Positions 47,419 through 59,500 of a stretch of 64,000 nucleotides of DNA are shown one piece after another; the stretch's first letter is position 1; each line of letters starts with the position of its first letter. A model generated the notes under the pieces. It had not been told where the DNA came from, did not search any database, and worked only from the letters and a program-made list of their open reading frames with translations. A program made the position numbers and the translations under genes. Source of the stretch: Strix aluco (Eukaryota; Chordata; Aves; Strigiformes; Strigidae); contig NC_133948.1 in NCBI RefSeq assembly GCF_031877795.1, forward strand, positions 10,958,948-11,022,947, given 5' to 3'.

Positions 47419-50400
47419 AATTAGGGGGTTATAGTATAAGTAAAATGGATTATTTTGTGTAGGCGTTTTGTAGTATTTCAGTATTTTTTCTAAAAATCAT
47501 ACAGAAACACCATTCCATAAAATGCACTTCAATCACAGCCTTTCTGCAACTTAGAAGGGAAGAAAACTGCGTCTTAACCAGACCGCAGTGAGCTGCTTTC
47601 CCCTTGTCCACTACAGGTATGTGAGCTGTAGCTCTACAGGCTTTTCTTTCTTTCTCCTACACCACTGGATCTGCTTGAGAACAGAGGCGATTCGGTCCAT
47701 GTGGGAACTGGGGCCAGTCAGAACTGCCCTTTCCATCCCTGTTCTAAGTTTTCCAGGTCACAGCACTATAGAAGGGGCAAAGGTTTCCTGAGGGTATGGC
47801 AGAGCAAATCTGTCTGAAACAAGGAAAAATCATTGAAAATGGCTTTCACTTGGCAACACACTCAGTTGGAAGATTTTTGCTCTTTAGTAGAGGGACAGGT
47901 GAAGACCCAGCCCTTGGTGGGGACCCTGCCAGGGCTCTCAGGCCACCTGGCCGATAAAGACTGCTGTGTCACCTGTGGAAGCAATGGGACACAGTGCCTG
48001 GGAGGGGGGGGTCAGCTGTGCAGGGACCCAAGTGAGGCCTCCAGCTTCTGGGAAGGACAGGATTAGTCCTGTGAATAAAGATCCTCAACCATAGACTCAT
48101 GCCATACTCTACAAAGAACAGGCTGCATGGTTGAGAAAAGCTGATTTCTAGGCGAGCTGCTGCCAAGCACACTGTCTCCCTCTGCAAACCATATCGGTGC
48201 TCTTGTCCTTTCCCCAGAGCTGCTTTGTCAGCTCGATGGAAGCCATTCAAGCCAGGCTCTCTCCACTGACCAGTGCTGCCAAGGCTGGGCCAGCCCCAGG
48301 GTGAGCAGAGCGCGCAGTACATAAGCTGAGTAAAGCCTCAAATACAGTTAATGTTCCGCTACTCTTCTGTCACATCAGATTCTCCAGTAAAGTTAATGGT
48401 TACACTTGCCATGTGTTGTAGCTCTGTTTGCATTTGTAATTGGGATTTGGAAGGAAGTGGCCACTGAGTCATCCTCCACACCTGTGCAGCACTCTTCACA
48501 ACCTCTCGCCTCTGTCCCTTTGTACCCCTCCTGCCTTCCTGTCCTCCTGTCCCTGTGACCTTCTATTCCCAGATACGAGCCATGAAGAGGGTTCCAGTTT
48601 GCAGAACTGGTTTTTTCCCTCCTTGTTAAGCTCTGGTTGTATCTGGAAGTCCGTTTGTCTCTGCTGGCTGCTTACACCATCCACAGAGGTGGCTGCACGG
48701 TACACTGGGTGCGAGATATCAGTCATCTTAATGTAAGTCAAGTTATTACAGTGCTGAGAAAAGGTGAAAGTAGCTGCTCAAACCAGTCTCATACATCCTT
48801 TCAGCTGGACCTACTCATTTTGGGGAATGAGCCAGCTGCCTCTTCCGCATTTGCTTCCTGAGTAAACCCACCCTGCAGTTCAAAAGGGCACCATGAACCA
48901 CAGCTTGCAACACGCACCCCTGTGGGCTGAGCTAAAGCAGCCAAGCACGCTGGTGCCTTTTGCTTTCCGTTCTTCCAACCTGCAGGAAAACCTAAGTGTC
49001 AGCGGTGAAAAAGCAGATTTGCCCCAAAACTCTTTCAGTGCTGACACAGGCAGGGATATTTGTCGTCTTACCTGATTTTTTTAATTGGCAAGTTTGTTGA
49101 GGAGAGCCTATTGCACTCCAGTCGGCAAAGTCAGTGGCAGCAGCTTTCTTCTTGCCCTGAGAGCGCTTGCATGGTTGGTACAGCAAACGCTGTAGGTGCT
49201 GCACTGCTGCTCTCCTGTAGCAGCTTGCCTGCAGTGCTAAGGCTAAAGAAAATGGCTTGTTTACATTGTACTGCTAACCACTTCCTTTCCTCTATAACCT
49301 GCAACTTACCACAGCCATCAGCTGGGCTTCTGTGCACCGCTGGAATAAAAGCGGTCCTCCTCTGCTACCTCACCAAAGCTGCCCAACCTCGCTGCACTCT
49401 CTCCTGTTAGCATGTTTGTATTTTGCCTGACTTCCAGATTCCCGACCTCTAACTTTTCCCTTTCTTGTAGAGAGCAAACTTCCTACCAGCACAATAAATG
49501 CCTCACACAGCTTCCGTTCAAGTAGAAGCAGAGCAGAGAAATAATCAAAACCAAAAGCCTAATCTACAGAGTGCTCATTTTGACAGACCTCAAACTGGGC
49601 TTGGTAGCAGACCCTGTCTTGATACACATCTCCCTGCAGAATCTCTAGATGGGGCTGCTGTGCACGCAAAACCATTGCATGAGACAAAGCAAATAAAGTG
49701 CCTTTTTTTTTTTCTTATTTATGACACTTGCAGCACAGGAGCTCCATGTAGGAGAGTTTCAAGCCAATTTTCTGCTTGTTTAAGGCACAAGTTCCTTAAA
49801 TGTCACCTATTGTGTGTTCTTGGAAGGACGACTACCTTCAAAAACAAGTTAGAAATATGTTCAGAGCTCGTTGTCTGGTGCTTCTCCGCTGCCAGTGTCA
49901 CAAAGGATAAACACACTCGCCTCGCTCCAGCATGGTCGTGGTGCCAGGAGATTTTAAATTGTTTTCCCCATAGTCTTCTGTGTCTGCTCTAAGCCCATCT
50001 GACCTGTAGGTTCACTCTCCCGGTGAAGCTGTGTGCAGTGACCAGTGGCATTTTGGGCCCTTCGATGCATGCAGGACAAAGCCCCTCCCCAGAGTAACTC
50101 CTGCGATGGCAATAGAGTTGTACAGCAGATAAATCTGCCTTGCTTGTTTTTTCACTCTAAACCGTGGCGATACGGCATCTCGTCCTTGTACTTTGCCTTT
50201 TGATATTCCCTCCACCTCCCCTATTTTGTTCGTTTGTGTCATTTGATCTTGGCTTGTTCCAGCTCCTAGACTGAAAGCCCCAAGAGCTGCCTGCCAAAAC
50301 CCAACAGGTTGTGCAAGAGTTTTGCCTGCCTCAGTGCAAGGTCTGTTCAGTGTCCACTCCCCTTTCACCTGAATATGGAGAGCGGTCACACCTCCAGTGA

Positions 50401-50775
50401 CTGTTTAATGTGCTGTTCTGATTCAATTTCCTTGATCCTCGCCAGGGGCTATTTGGAAATAGGTGAGATCCTGTGATTTCTAGAATAAAATGAAGCTGGG
50501 ATACAAAATGGGGAGGAATGTTTAACAAACAGATAGACACCCTGAGCCCTTTTCTAAATGATTAACAAATAAACTGCAAAACTTACTGCATTTTCTCTGT
50601 GTTGTTCCTGTTTCCAAAAAGCTGATAGAGAAAATACAGGGAGGAAAAAAGGCCTTTGAGGTGATGGAGCCAAATGAAAATATTAGAAGCACTATCCTAG
50701 AGCCAGGAATAATGCAATCAAATGCCATATAACACAACCAGATAAAAATATCTCTTTGGTTGCGTGGGCTGTGCA
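47419..50775. other. 3' flank of GST copy A and intergenic DNA
   Basis: Begins with the 3' UTR of GST copy A; AATAAA at 48074 is a candidate end. The rest shows no recognised gene. A 164-codon open frame at 49498-49992 has no family resemblance and crosses a T-rich low-complexity run, so it was not called. Confidence 0.5.
48074..48079 (+). terminator. Candidate poly(A) signal of GST copy A
   Basis: AATAAA 656 bp after the stop codon. No nearer canonical hexamer was found, so the 3' UTR may be about 0.7 kb. Confidence 0.4.
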
Positions 50776-50884
50776 GTGCAGTCAGCAAACTGAAGAAAAA
50801 CTTCAGGGAGGAACATTTCCAGGAGGCGCATGAAAAGATCTTTGAAGTCCAGACAGGACTAATGGATCAATTGAACCATAAATA
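50776..50884 (+). pseudogene. Probable relic of a GSTT last exon
   Basis: A short open stretch codes FREEHFQEAHEKIF and ends at a TAA at about 50882. It resembles the start of the C-terminal helix region of theta GSTs (LFQEAHEGIL in copy A). The DNA also matches copy A well over about 27 bp around TTCCAGGAGGCGCATGAA. The part that should precede it (the RPKLAEWRRQVEE region) is not recognisable, no other GSTT exon was found nearby, and the downstream end is shortened. It lies between the two intact GSTT genes, as expected for a decayed third tandem copy. A chance match cannot be excluded over so short a span. Confidence 0.45.
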
Positions 50885-52269
50885 AAGGAACAAAGTGAAC
50901 CCACACTGCTAATCTTGCTACCCACCACTGAGATCAGCGAACTCCTCTCAGTGGTATCTTCAGAGCAGGGATATGCAACCATTTTGAAGCATAAAGACTT
51001 CTCAGACTATTACTTGTGCAGAGCCACATTCACGCTCCCTTCCCCCACTCCCTTAACATTTAAGATTTCTTTGCACTGAAGGAGTTTGACCTGACCTCAA
51101 GCACTTGCCACAATACCCTATGAGCCTTCACCTCCGGCGTGTTGGTGCTGCGTGCAGGTGCTCTAGAGGGTAACTACTGCAGGGGAACTGGAGGGTGTAC
51201 ACAGCCCCTCTCCCTATTCTGGCCAAGAAACTGAAAAACTCTTACCATGCAGTTCTAAACCTGAACAATGACTCTGAACATAGGTGTGTGGTGAAGCAGA
51301 TTCGATACTTCACATTGAGACGCCGCTTGTTCACCAGACTCTGGCAGACTGAACAGTCTAAGGGTAAGCCCTGTTCCTAAGGGGTTCTGAGCTGAAGTCT
51401 TCGTAGTGCTATAAAGGGAACACCTGAAAGTGTTTGAGTTTGTAATTTATCCAGTCAGTCAGCTCCCGGATCAGTATCCAAGCCTTTTCAGACTCTTCAT
51501 AAAGATCCTTTACACAAGAGCAACTGATCCTCCAGCTCCCTCTCCCTGAGGTTCCTGTGGCTCTTTCCAAGGATCTGTGCATGACACACAAGCTCTCTGG
51601 CACAGCACTGATAAAAAGGTGTCAGCTGAGCCGAGGTGGGTTTGACTGGGGGTGACTTTGCTCTGCGTGGTTCAGCTGCTCTGTCTTCCAGAGTCCCACA
51701 AGTCCCTGTGCTCAACCAGCACGTCACCTTTCCCGAATCACACAGCTGTGAAACGCTGCCAGCCCCGTGCGAGGGCTTGAATTCAGTCTGAGCTTCTGTA
51801 GTTCTCCTCCGCTTGTGTGGAAATCTGAAGTGACAAATACCAGGGAGAGAGGAAAGTCACTTCACTGTGAGTATGCAGAGGTCACGCCCACAGAGAAGTC
51901 CTCCATGCTTCACTGCCCTTCAGGCGTCACCTCACAGCGCTGGGCAGAGACTACGCAACCAAAGAATTATCTTCTGAACTGAAAACCACACTGAGATCTA
52001 GTGGTGCGAGATTAACGCCGGCTTAGAGGATGTCGTGCAAGGGCCCTGTTTGCACCGTGACACATCCCTGCAGGGCCGTGTTACGAGAATAAGCATTTAC
52101 CTGGTGAGAGCCGTGGTGGGATGCTGCGGGTGAGAGCAGGCTCCCGAGCCCCTGTGGCATCAGCCAAAGCTGTGGAGGGGAGCCACAGCCCCTGCTCCCT
52201 CAGGGCTTAGTACCCACCTCTCTTTGGAGGTTGGTAATTTACCATTACTCCGAAGTTACCACTAGTCCT
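50885..52269. other. Intergenic stretch before GST copy B
   Basis: About 1.4 kb with no recognised gene or repeat, rising in GC toward the CpG island of GST copy B. Confidence 0.5.
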
Positions 52270-53500
52270 ACCTTACCTTCTCCTGAGGCGGGCCCGCAGG
52301 CACAGTGCCAGCCCCAGCGCGGCCAGAGCTGCCGACCGCTGTGGGACATGGAGCCCTGTGCCCCCCCGACGCCAGCCGTGCCTCGCTGCCCCCGCCGGGA
52401 AGGCTCCCCCGGCCTCCTCCGCCATTCTCCGTCCTCCCCCCGCAAGAGACTTCTGCCCCGCGGCGCAGCCAGGACACGCCACCGCCATCTCCCCTCAGCG
52501 CCGCCGCTCGCCGAGGGCGCGTCCCCCGCCCGGGGGAGGGCTCCTCCCGCCCGCGCTGGGCTCGGCCCCCGCCAGCCCGTGCGGGGCGGCTCCGCGCGGC
52601 CGGCGGCGGAGCCGGGCAGCCTCCCCGCGGGCGGGCCGGGCCGGGCGGCGGCAGGATGGGGCTGGAGCTGTACCTGGACCTGCTCTCGCAGCCCTGCCGC
52701 TCCATCTACATCTTCGCCCGGAGCAACAACATCCCCTTCGAGTTCAAGCACGTGGAGCTCTTCAAAGGTGGGACGGGCACGGCCGCCCGCCCGCCGTGGC
52801 CCCGCTGTCCCGCAGGCGGTGGCGGGCGGCGGGGCCGGGGCGGGCCACAGCCCGCCGGGGGCGATGGGCTCAGCGCCCTTCTCTTGGCTCTTGGCAGACT
52901 CGGTGCTGGGGAAGAAGCCGGCGGCGGGGAGCGGCGCGGAGCAGCCCCGCGCAGGTGAGGGGAGAGGGGGGTGATGGGGGCGCATCCCACCGCGGGCACC
53001 GGCCCACCACCCCGGGCGTGCGCCCCGTCAGGCCGGGCCGGTTCCCGGGCGGTGCCGGGTGCCTGGCGGCGGCCCCGCGGGCGGGGAGGGGACAGGCCGC
53101 GCTCCGGGGCTGTAACGCCGTCCCCGGGCGGGGGCCGCGGGGGCCGGGCTGAGCCCCCGGGCGCTGGCAGGGCCGAGCGCCGCGCTGGGCCCCGGCCGCG
53201 ACCTTTAGGCAGAAGGACCCGTCGCTCCGGTGGCGGGTGGCTTCGCTCTGACGGCCCCAGGGGAGCCCCTTCGCCTCCCCGAGAGGGGAGCAGAGGCGCG
53301 TCCTTTGCCCGGCCGCCCCCTCCCCCGGCCCGGCTCTGAACGGCCTCCGCCGCCCTGGCTGTGCCCCTGGGAGCTGAGGGGCTGTGGAGCCGGGGGACTG
53401 TTCCCGCAGGGAGGTTCAGGTCGGACCGTCCCGGGGCGGTAGCGATGGAAGGGGCCTCTCCCTGCCGAGCCAGCGCCCGCGGCCCATGTCTGGGGGGGCT
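52270..53500. promoter_or_regulatory. Large CpG island of GST copy B
   Basis: About 1.2 kb of CpG-dense DNA covers the promoter, exon 1 and the micro-exon, and continues some 500 bp into the next intron. The very long open frames on both strands (one of 376 codons on the minus strand) are typical by-products of GC-rich DNA. Confidence 0.75.
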
Positions 53501-56500
53501 CGGGCTCAGCCGGAGGAGGAATCGCTCGACACGGGGAGATGGCACAATGCTGGAGCCAGTGGAAGCGGGAGCTCGCCCGTTTATGAGGGGTGCAGAGCTC
53601 GGAGCAGGTTTACCTGTGACCTCACCCTGGTGGCCTCTCAGGACAGGGCCCCGTCCTGCCTGGGGGGGGGTGAAACAGGCCGAGCCTGCCCAGACTTCCA
53701 CATGGGAGCTGAATCCGCGCCCAGCCCCTGGAAGCGCTGCTTGGCCCGCTGGGAGGGGAGGACTCGCTCCTCGGGTAACCTGGGTGATTTTAGATACGTG
53801 TTCTGCCGAGGGGCCTGAATACAATGGTTTGACCATGCAGCTCTTATTCCCAGAGCAGTCTCGTAGCTGTGCTGCATCTATTTTTGTGGATCCCCAAGGA
53901 ATGTTCCTCCAGCCATTTCTAGCAAATTAGTCACAGTGACAGCCGAGGAGTGCTCTGGGAATGGTGTACTGAGCAGAAACACTCAGCTGTTCAGACTTGT
54001 CCAACTGTGTAAGATGACTATTGCCCATTTACATATTGCATTTTCCTTGTAAATTGTTACTTTTTGGCCTAAGGCAGAGCATAGTGCTTGGAAATCCTTG
54101 GCTGAGGAGATGATTAGGCAGGGACATGACTGGCAAATAGACTGATTTTTTTTTTTTTTTCCCCCTTTCTACTTCTGTAAAATCTTGTCTGCTGCTCTTT
54201 TACCCACCAGTAAATCTCCGTCCCTGCACTATGACTTACGCTTAAGAATTCCTCCTGTGTGCAGCCTGTCTTGCTTTTTGACAGTGTGTACTCTGCTTAT
54301 TAAAGTTACTCCTCAAAGCCCAGCAATACACGCAGTGTGTGTGTATATATATCCTTGGAGGACATAAAGAACTAATTATGCCAGATGCAACTGATGTTAA
54401 ACAGCACTGTAAGTCAAGTCAACGTCACAGGAATGATAAAGACGGGCCACCTAATACCACTAAACAAAAAAGCGGGCTCTGCTTGCTGGAAGAGGGGCAC
54501 AAGCTTAAACTCTGCTAAGCAGCAAATGCAAATACCAGTCTCTATTTTAATACAATAAACAATTGGCCCCAATGAAGCAACCTGGAGTTAGTGTTCATAG
54601 TAAGGTTTTATCAGTTTGCAGCTCAGGGGCAGAGTCTCGGCACAGGTCTTTTATGTCCGTACGCACAGACCCTGTACGAGCCAAAGCAAACGAGGTGCCA
54701 TCGCTGGGCTGCGGTGCAGTCTGTGTAACAGGCACTGACCTACTGTCCAACCTGCTGTAATGACATGTTAGCCCCATCAGGGGACAAATATGCTCAGTAT
54801 TCCTGCTAGGACTGCTGCATGATGAAAGCAGGCTGAAATCTGATTCAGGCTGCCTTCACCCACTGCTCACTTCTCATACCGTTGTTTCTCAGTTGCCCGC
54901 TACCTTGGATAATAAACACAGACAGCGGAACAACCAGACAGCTTGGTCTTGAGAATTGACTGCTTATTAGTTGTAAGTATTACTGACTTGCAACTTTCTG
55001 CTGCATTTTTCCAAGGACTACCTGAGCTCTACAGATCTCACCAGAGCTGGGCGTGTGATGACCATTGGCCTTGGAGCCCTTCTAAAAGCACAGGACCAAG
55101 CACCTTCCCAGAGCAGCTCCTGGCATGACAGTAGATTTACACAAACTTGCCTCAGTGTTTTTATGATATAAATCATGGGCATAAGGCACCTTGTCTTTGT
55201 ACTTCACCTGCTGGCTTGATATTCAGGGATTTTTTTTTTTATATTCAAGTTTCTCAATTATTAGGCTTAACTTGCACTTCCTATCTGGCTCTTATTCTTA
55301 AGCAGCTCTTTCTTCCTGCCTCTCCTGACAATGCTGCCTGGTTCTGCTGTGCGTGTGGAACCTCTTACCCAGCTAAGCTGGAGGTCACCGTCGCCACAGG
55401 TAGCCAGAGACATTTCCCAGTGAGATGGGAGACATGGCTTTGAATCCCTTCAGACAGCAGCTGGATGTGAACCTTAGTCTCTGATGAAGCTACTTACACC
55501 AGAATTTTAAAAAGCACTTCTCAAAGAAGAAACAAATTAGAGGCTAGTCAGCTAGAAAGGAGAACAGGGTGGTAATGTTTGCTCTGTTTGATTTGTCTCA
55601 TTATCTGAAATCGATATTGGGAAACTAGTCTGTAATTTGTAATGCAGTAACCTTCCTTTCTCCCACCCCTTCCCAAAGCCAACTGCAAGTAAACTTCATA
55701 GTCGAAGGGCTGGTTTTAATTCTTGGAGACTATTCTCTGCTGGTGCAGCAAAGCAGACATTGACACTGCCTCCTGAATGGGGGCAAATAGTTCTTGGGGA
55801 TGCAGATCACTGTCTGTTAGTTAAGAGCCCTTATTTTTTTTGAACAAAGGGATTTTTGTACAAGACCTGATGCCGATATGATCAAGATTTTGATGTTGAT
55901 TTGATCAGGATTTGCACCCTAAATGTCATGTCTCCTTCTAGAGAACACTTAAACGAAGCAAACAGCCCCCTCACACCTTTTCTTACGTAGGTGTTCCTGG
56001 ACTTTTGTACAATTCCCTGGCATGTAACTGCTGACTGGCGAGTCCGGTGCCTGCAGCAGGAAACTGAAAACCTGATTAGATAGTCAGCTGTTAATGCCTC
56101 CAAACTCCAAGGGACTGTGGAGTTTAAACTCTTATGGGATGGTGTCTTCCTCCTGCATTTTCCTGACAGAGGTAGGTTGACATGCAGAGCCAGGAGTAAC
56201 ACAGAGCCAGGAGTAATGCAGGGTAGAAGGGTTCAAGCTTCCCTGCCCCTGGCAAAGGTCCAGTGTGGCAGAGTGAATTATTTCATGAGCCTACTGTTGT
56301 ATTGCTGACACTCATGTTTTTCCCATCCCAGCAAAAACTCTGCAGACATCCTCAGCTGCGTGTCTACTGAGGGATCACCTCTGTTGACAGCATTTACTTT
56401 CTTTGTAAATGCTCAATTCCCTCTGCTCTTCAGAGACAAACAAACAGGAGGAAAATTTTGCTCCGTGTGTCTATAAGCCAGCCGGCTTCTCTTTGATTAA

Positions 56501-59500
56501 TTAGCCACTGCAGTGATCTCTGCGGGCACAAGCTTTTCAGTTGCTTTCTGTCATGACACCATCCTAGCTAGACAGCCACATTTACAAACTGCAGGAAAAT
56601 TACTTTGTTTTGGTGTTGCCTGTGGGATCTGCCCTCGTTAGAATGCTCTGCATGCAAACTCAACTTTTCCAGCCCCGGCTCCCTTGGCAAATATTAAGTA
56701 TTTTTTAGGTACTCGTCTTCATCCTAACTTCTGTCTTTTCCCCCCCTGTCTCTAAAGCCATGGGATGTGCTGTTCTCAAGTCAAGTCAGCTGTTCCTGGT
56801 TATCTGCAATAGTGTTTTCAATACCAGCACCTTCATTGTGGTATCTAAATGCCTTTCAGGGAGTGATTTTTTTTCAGTAAGTTTTGCAAGTATTACTGAT
56901 ACCTGAGTCAAGCAACAGAATTCCTGTACAGAAATGTGCACTGCTCCAGGCCACGTGCCCAGCCTGAGCTGACTGCCCTCCACGGATAGCTTTTACACTG
57001 ACTCTTCAATTTCATTACATTTTAATTGTGAAATATGGCCATATAAGGAAAACCTAACACAGTTCACTGATTGTCCAATTGGCTACAGGTATTTCTTTTA
57101 TCATTCACTGGCAGATACACTTCTAACCTCTGACTTGTCTGTTCATGTTCTTAGGGCCATCAAATAGTGAAGGAGCTGGCAAAGTCAGCCTCTTGAGGAA
57201 AGTACCATCACTGAAGGATGGAGACTTCACCCTAGCAGAGTGGTAAGAACTCAGTCCTTAGACTTCCTTGGGTACCAGTAATCTGTGCAGCATTTAGGAA
57301 ATGTCATTCCTGTTAAATGATTAAGGATCACAGAATTTATGAACATCTTGGTTATTTTTAATATTATAACCTCATTTGCTCTGTTTCCATTTTCTGTTTG
57401 AATTATCTGGCAGAATGTAAACAAATCAGCTGACTTAGCTTCTTGATCTTAACCCTGAACGCACTTACCTCAAAATGGGATTATAAACATTTCTGGGAAA
57501 TGTTTAAAGCTTATAAAAATCCCTTTTACTCTAGGAAAAACAATCCCTTTTGCCCTAGGAAAAAATTCTGTTTACCTGAATTAGTCATAAAGGCCAAGTG
57601 AACATCTACAGAGATAAAATTTAGGTTTTACATTATAAAATTAATATGGAGGCTGGTTAATGGTGTCATCATACTGAAATAATTGAACTATAGTAGTATC
57701 AGCATAGTAGGAGGGTCTGCATTTCCTTCTGTTTTGTCAGCACAGGATTTTCTGTGGCATCTTTTTTTTGTAGTAACAGCCTACATGTGGTTGCAGATGA
57801 CTAAGATATTTTTCCATCTGACTTCTCCTGCCAGATAGTGAAAGTATAAACATCTGGACAAACACAAAAAGATCTGTAGGCTCTCCTTGCTGGGACTTGC
57901 ACTCACCTGAATGGAAGCTGCAGGCTAGAGACAGATCTGATGAAAAGGCAACATAACCCATGAGAGAGTTTCATTTAGTACACAAATGCGTAAACATGCG
58001 CAGGTGTCAGAGGGATGGGTCAGAACTGTCGAGGAACAAGTGGGGTTAACATTGCTGATAGGTGATTCTGGAGGTTTATTGTTTGTTTACCCCAGTACTG
58101 TCCAGCAGTACTCTGCACCATAGAACAGTGATGTGGTTTTCCAGCAGGTTAAAGTTTTTGTGGGAACTAAGGTGATTAAGTGCCATCTTTGATATCAGCA
58201 TGAATTAGAATACCTGTATATGGACCCCAGACTCCATCGGAAATCCTGATCTGAATGCTTTTTAGTGGAAGCAGCAAGTTCAAAAGGGGCAGGAGAGGGA
58301 GCTTAGGCAAAAGTATTCTGCATCATAACTCCCTGACCCCTTTCTTGTCGGTTGTTAATGTCTGAGCAGCACTGCCATTCTGCTGTATCTGAGTCGAAAG
58401 TACAACACTCCTGACCACTGGTACCCATCAGACATACAAAAACGGGCCCAGGTAGATGAATACCTCTCATGGCATCATGCTAACATCCGGGCTAATGCTC
58501 CTAAGACCATGTGGATCAAGGTAAGGAGACTGAATATTAAAATGCGAGTAAAGTGATGTTTTCCTGGCAGAATACTGGGCATCTGAACAGCCCCAATTCA
58601 GAGAGAGTTTGTCGTGCTGAAATAACAAACCTAGTCCATTCCTAGCTGAGAGGAGCTGTCAGAGAGGGAGCTGTTTCTAATTGCTCAATGTCAGGATCTG
58701 GCAAAAGCAGCTTCGGTCATTTTGTTTTTTTCCTTAAAGTAGGTCTGGTGCAGAAGGTCTCTAAGCCCAACAGACTTCCATTGCCTGGATTTGTGAACTA
58801 ATACATAACAGATTGGAAATTGCCTCCAAGGGCTTACCCCTCACTGCACAGCTGTGTAGAGTGTGCACACAGGCAGAAGTTTTGCTTCTTTGGCAACGAT
58901 GTGCTTTGTTGCTGGAAGCAGAAAGGCTTGCATTCTTCATACATCAAGTCCCTGCAGCCCCAACAGGGTGGAAATCCAGAAGAAGCCTTCTGCTTCCAGC
59001 ACCCTTAGGTACTTCTCTGGAATGGGCTCAGGGACAGACAGAATAGAGGCACAGAGCAAATGGCAGAATTTCTTTATTCAGTGTGATCAGATCAATTTAC
59101 ATTTATGCAAAGTTAACAGAATCACCCTGAGGCATAAAATCATTTAGTATCAAATGATTTTGCTGGACACGTATTTCCAGCCAACTCACCAGAGTTAATG
59201 CAACTACCCTTGGAGAGACCCAGGTGCAAATATAGCCCTGCAAGTACAGCTGTGGTATGGAATTTCAGATGAAATTGGGGTTGCCAGTAAATGGGTAAGA
59301 ACTTCACTCTTCCTGTGTAAAGTTTGCCCTTGTTTGTGCCTAACAAAGCATATCAGGACTCATTTAGCTTTTTGATTTATTGACATTTGAATTTTTGGCT
59401 AGAGAGCACAGAGAAGCAATTCACATGAGTCAGATTCATACAAGAAGCAGTTTCTTCCAGTCTCTGCAGGCTGTTATTGCAGTGCTCCAAGGGAAAGAAA

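Noticed and set aside
49498-49992. 164-codon + strand frame downstream of GST copy A
   Set aside because: No recognised domain, crosses a T-rich low-complexity run, no splice context or CpG promoter.
52706-53836. 376-codon open frame on the minus strand
   Set aside because: Lies in a CpG island antisense to GST copy B, is Pro/Arg/Ala/Gly-rich low complexity, and has no family motif; long antisense frames are expected in such DNA.
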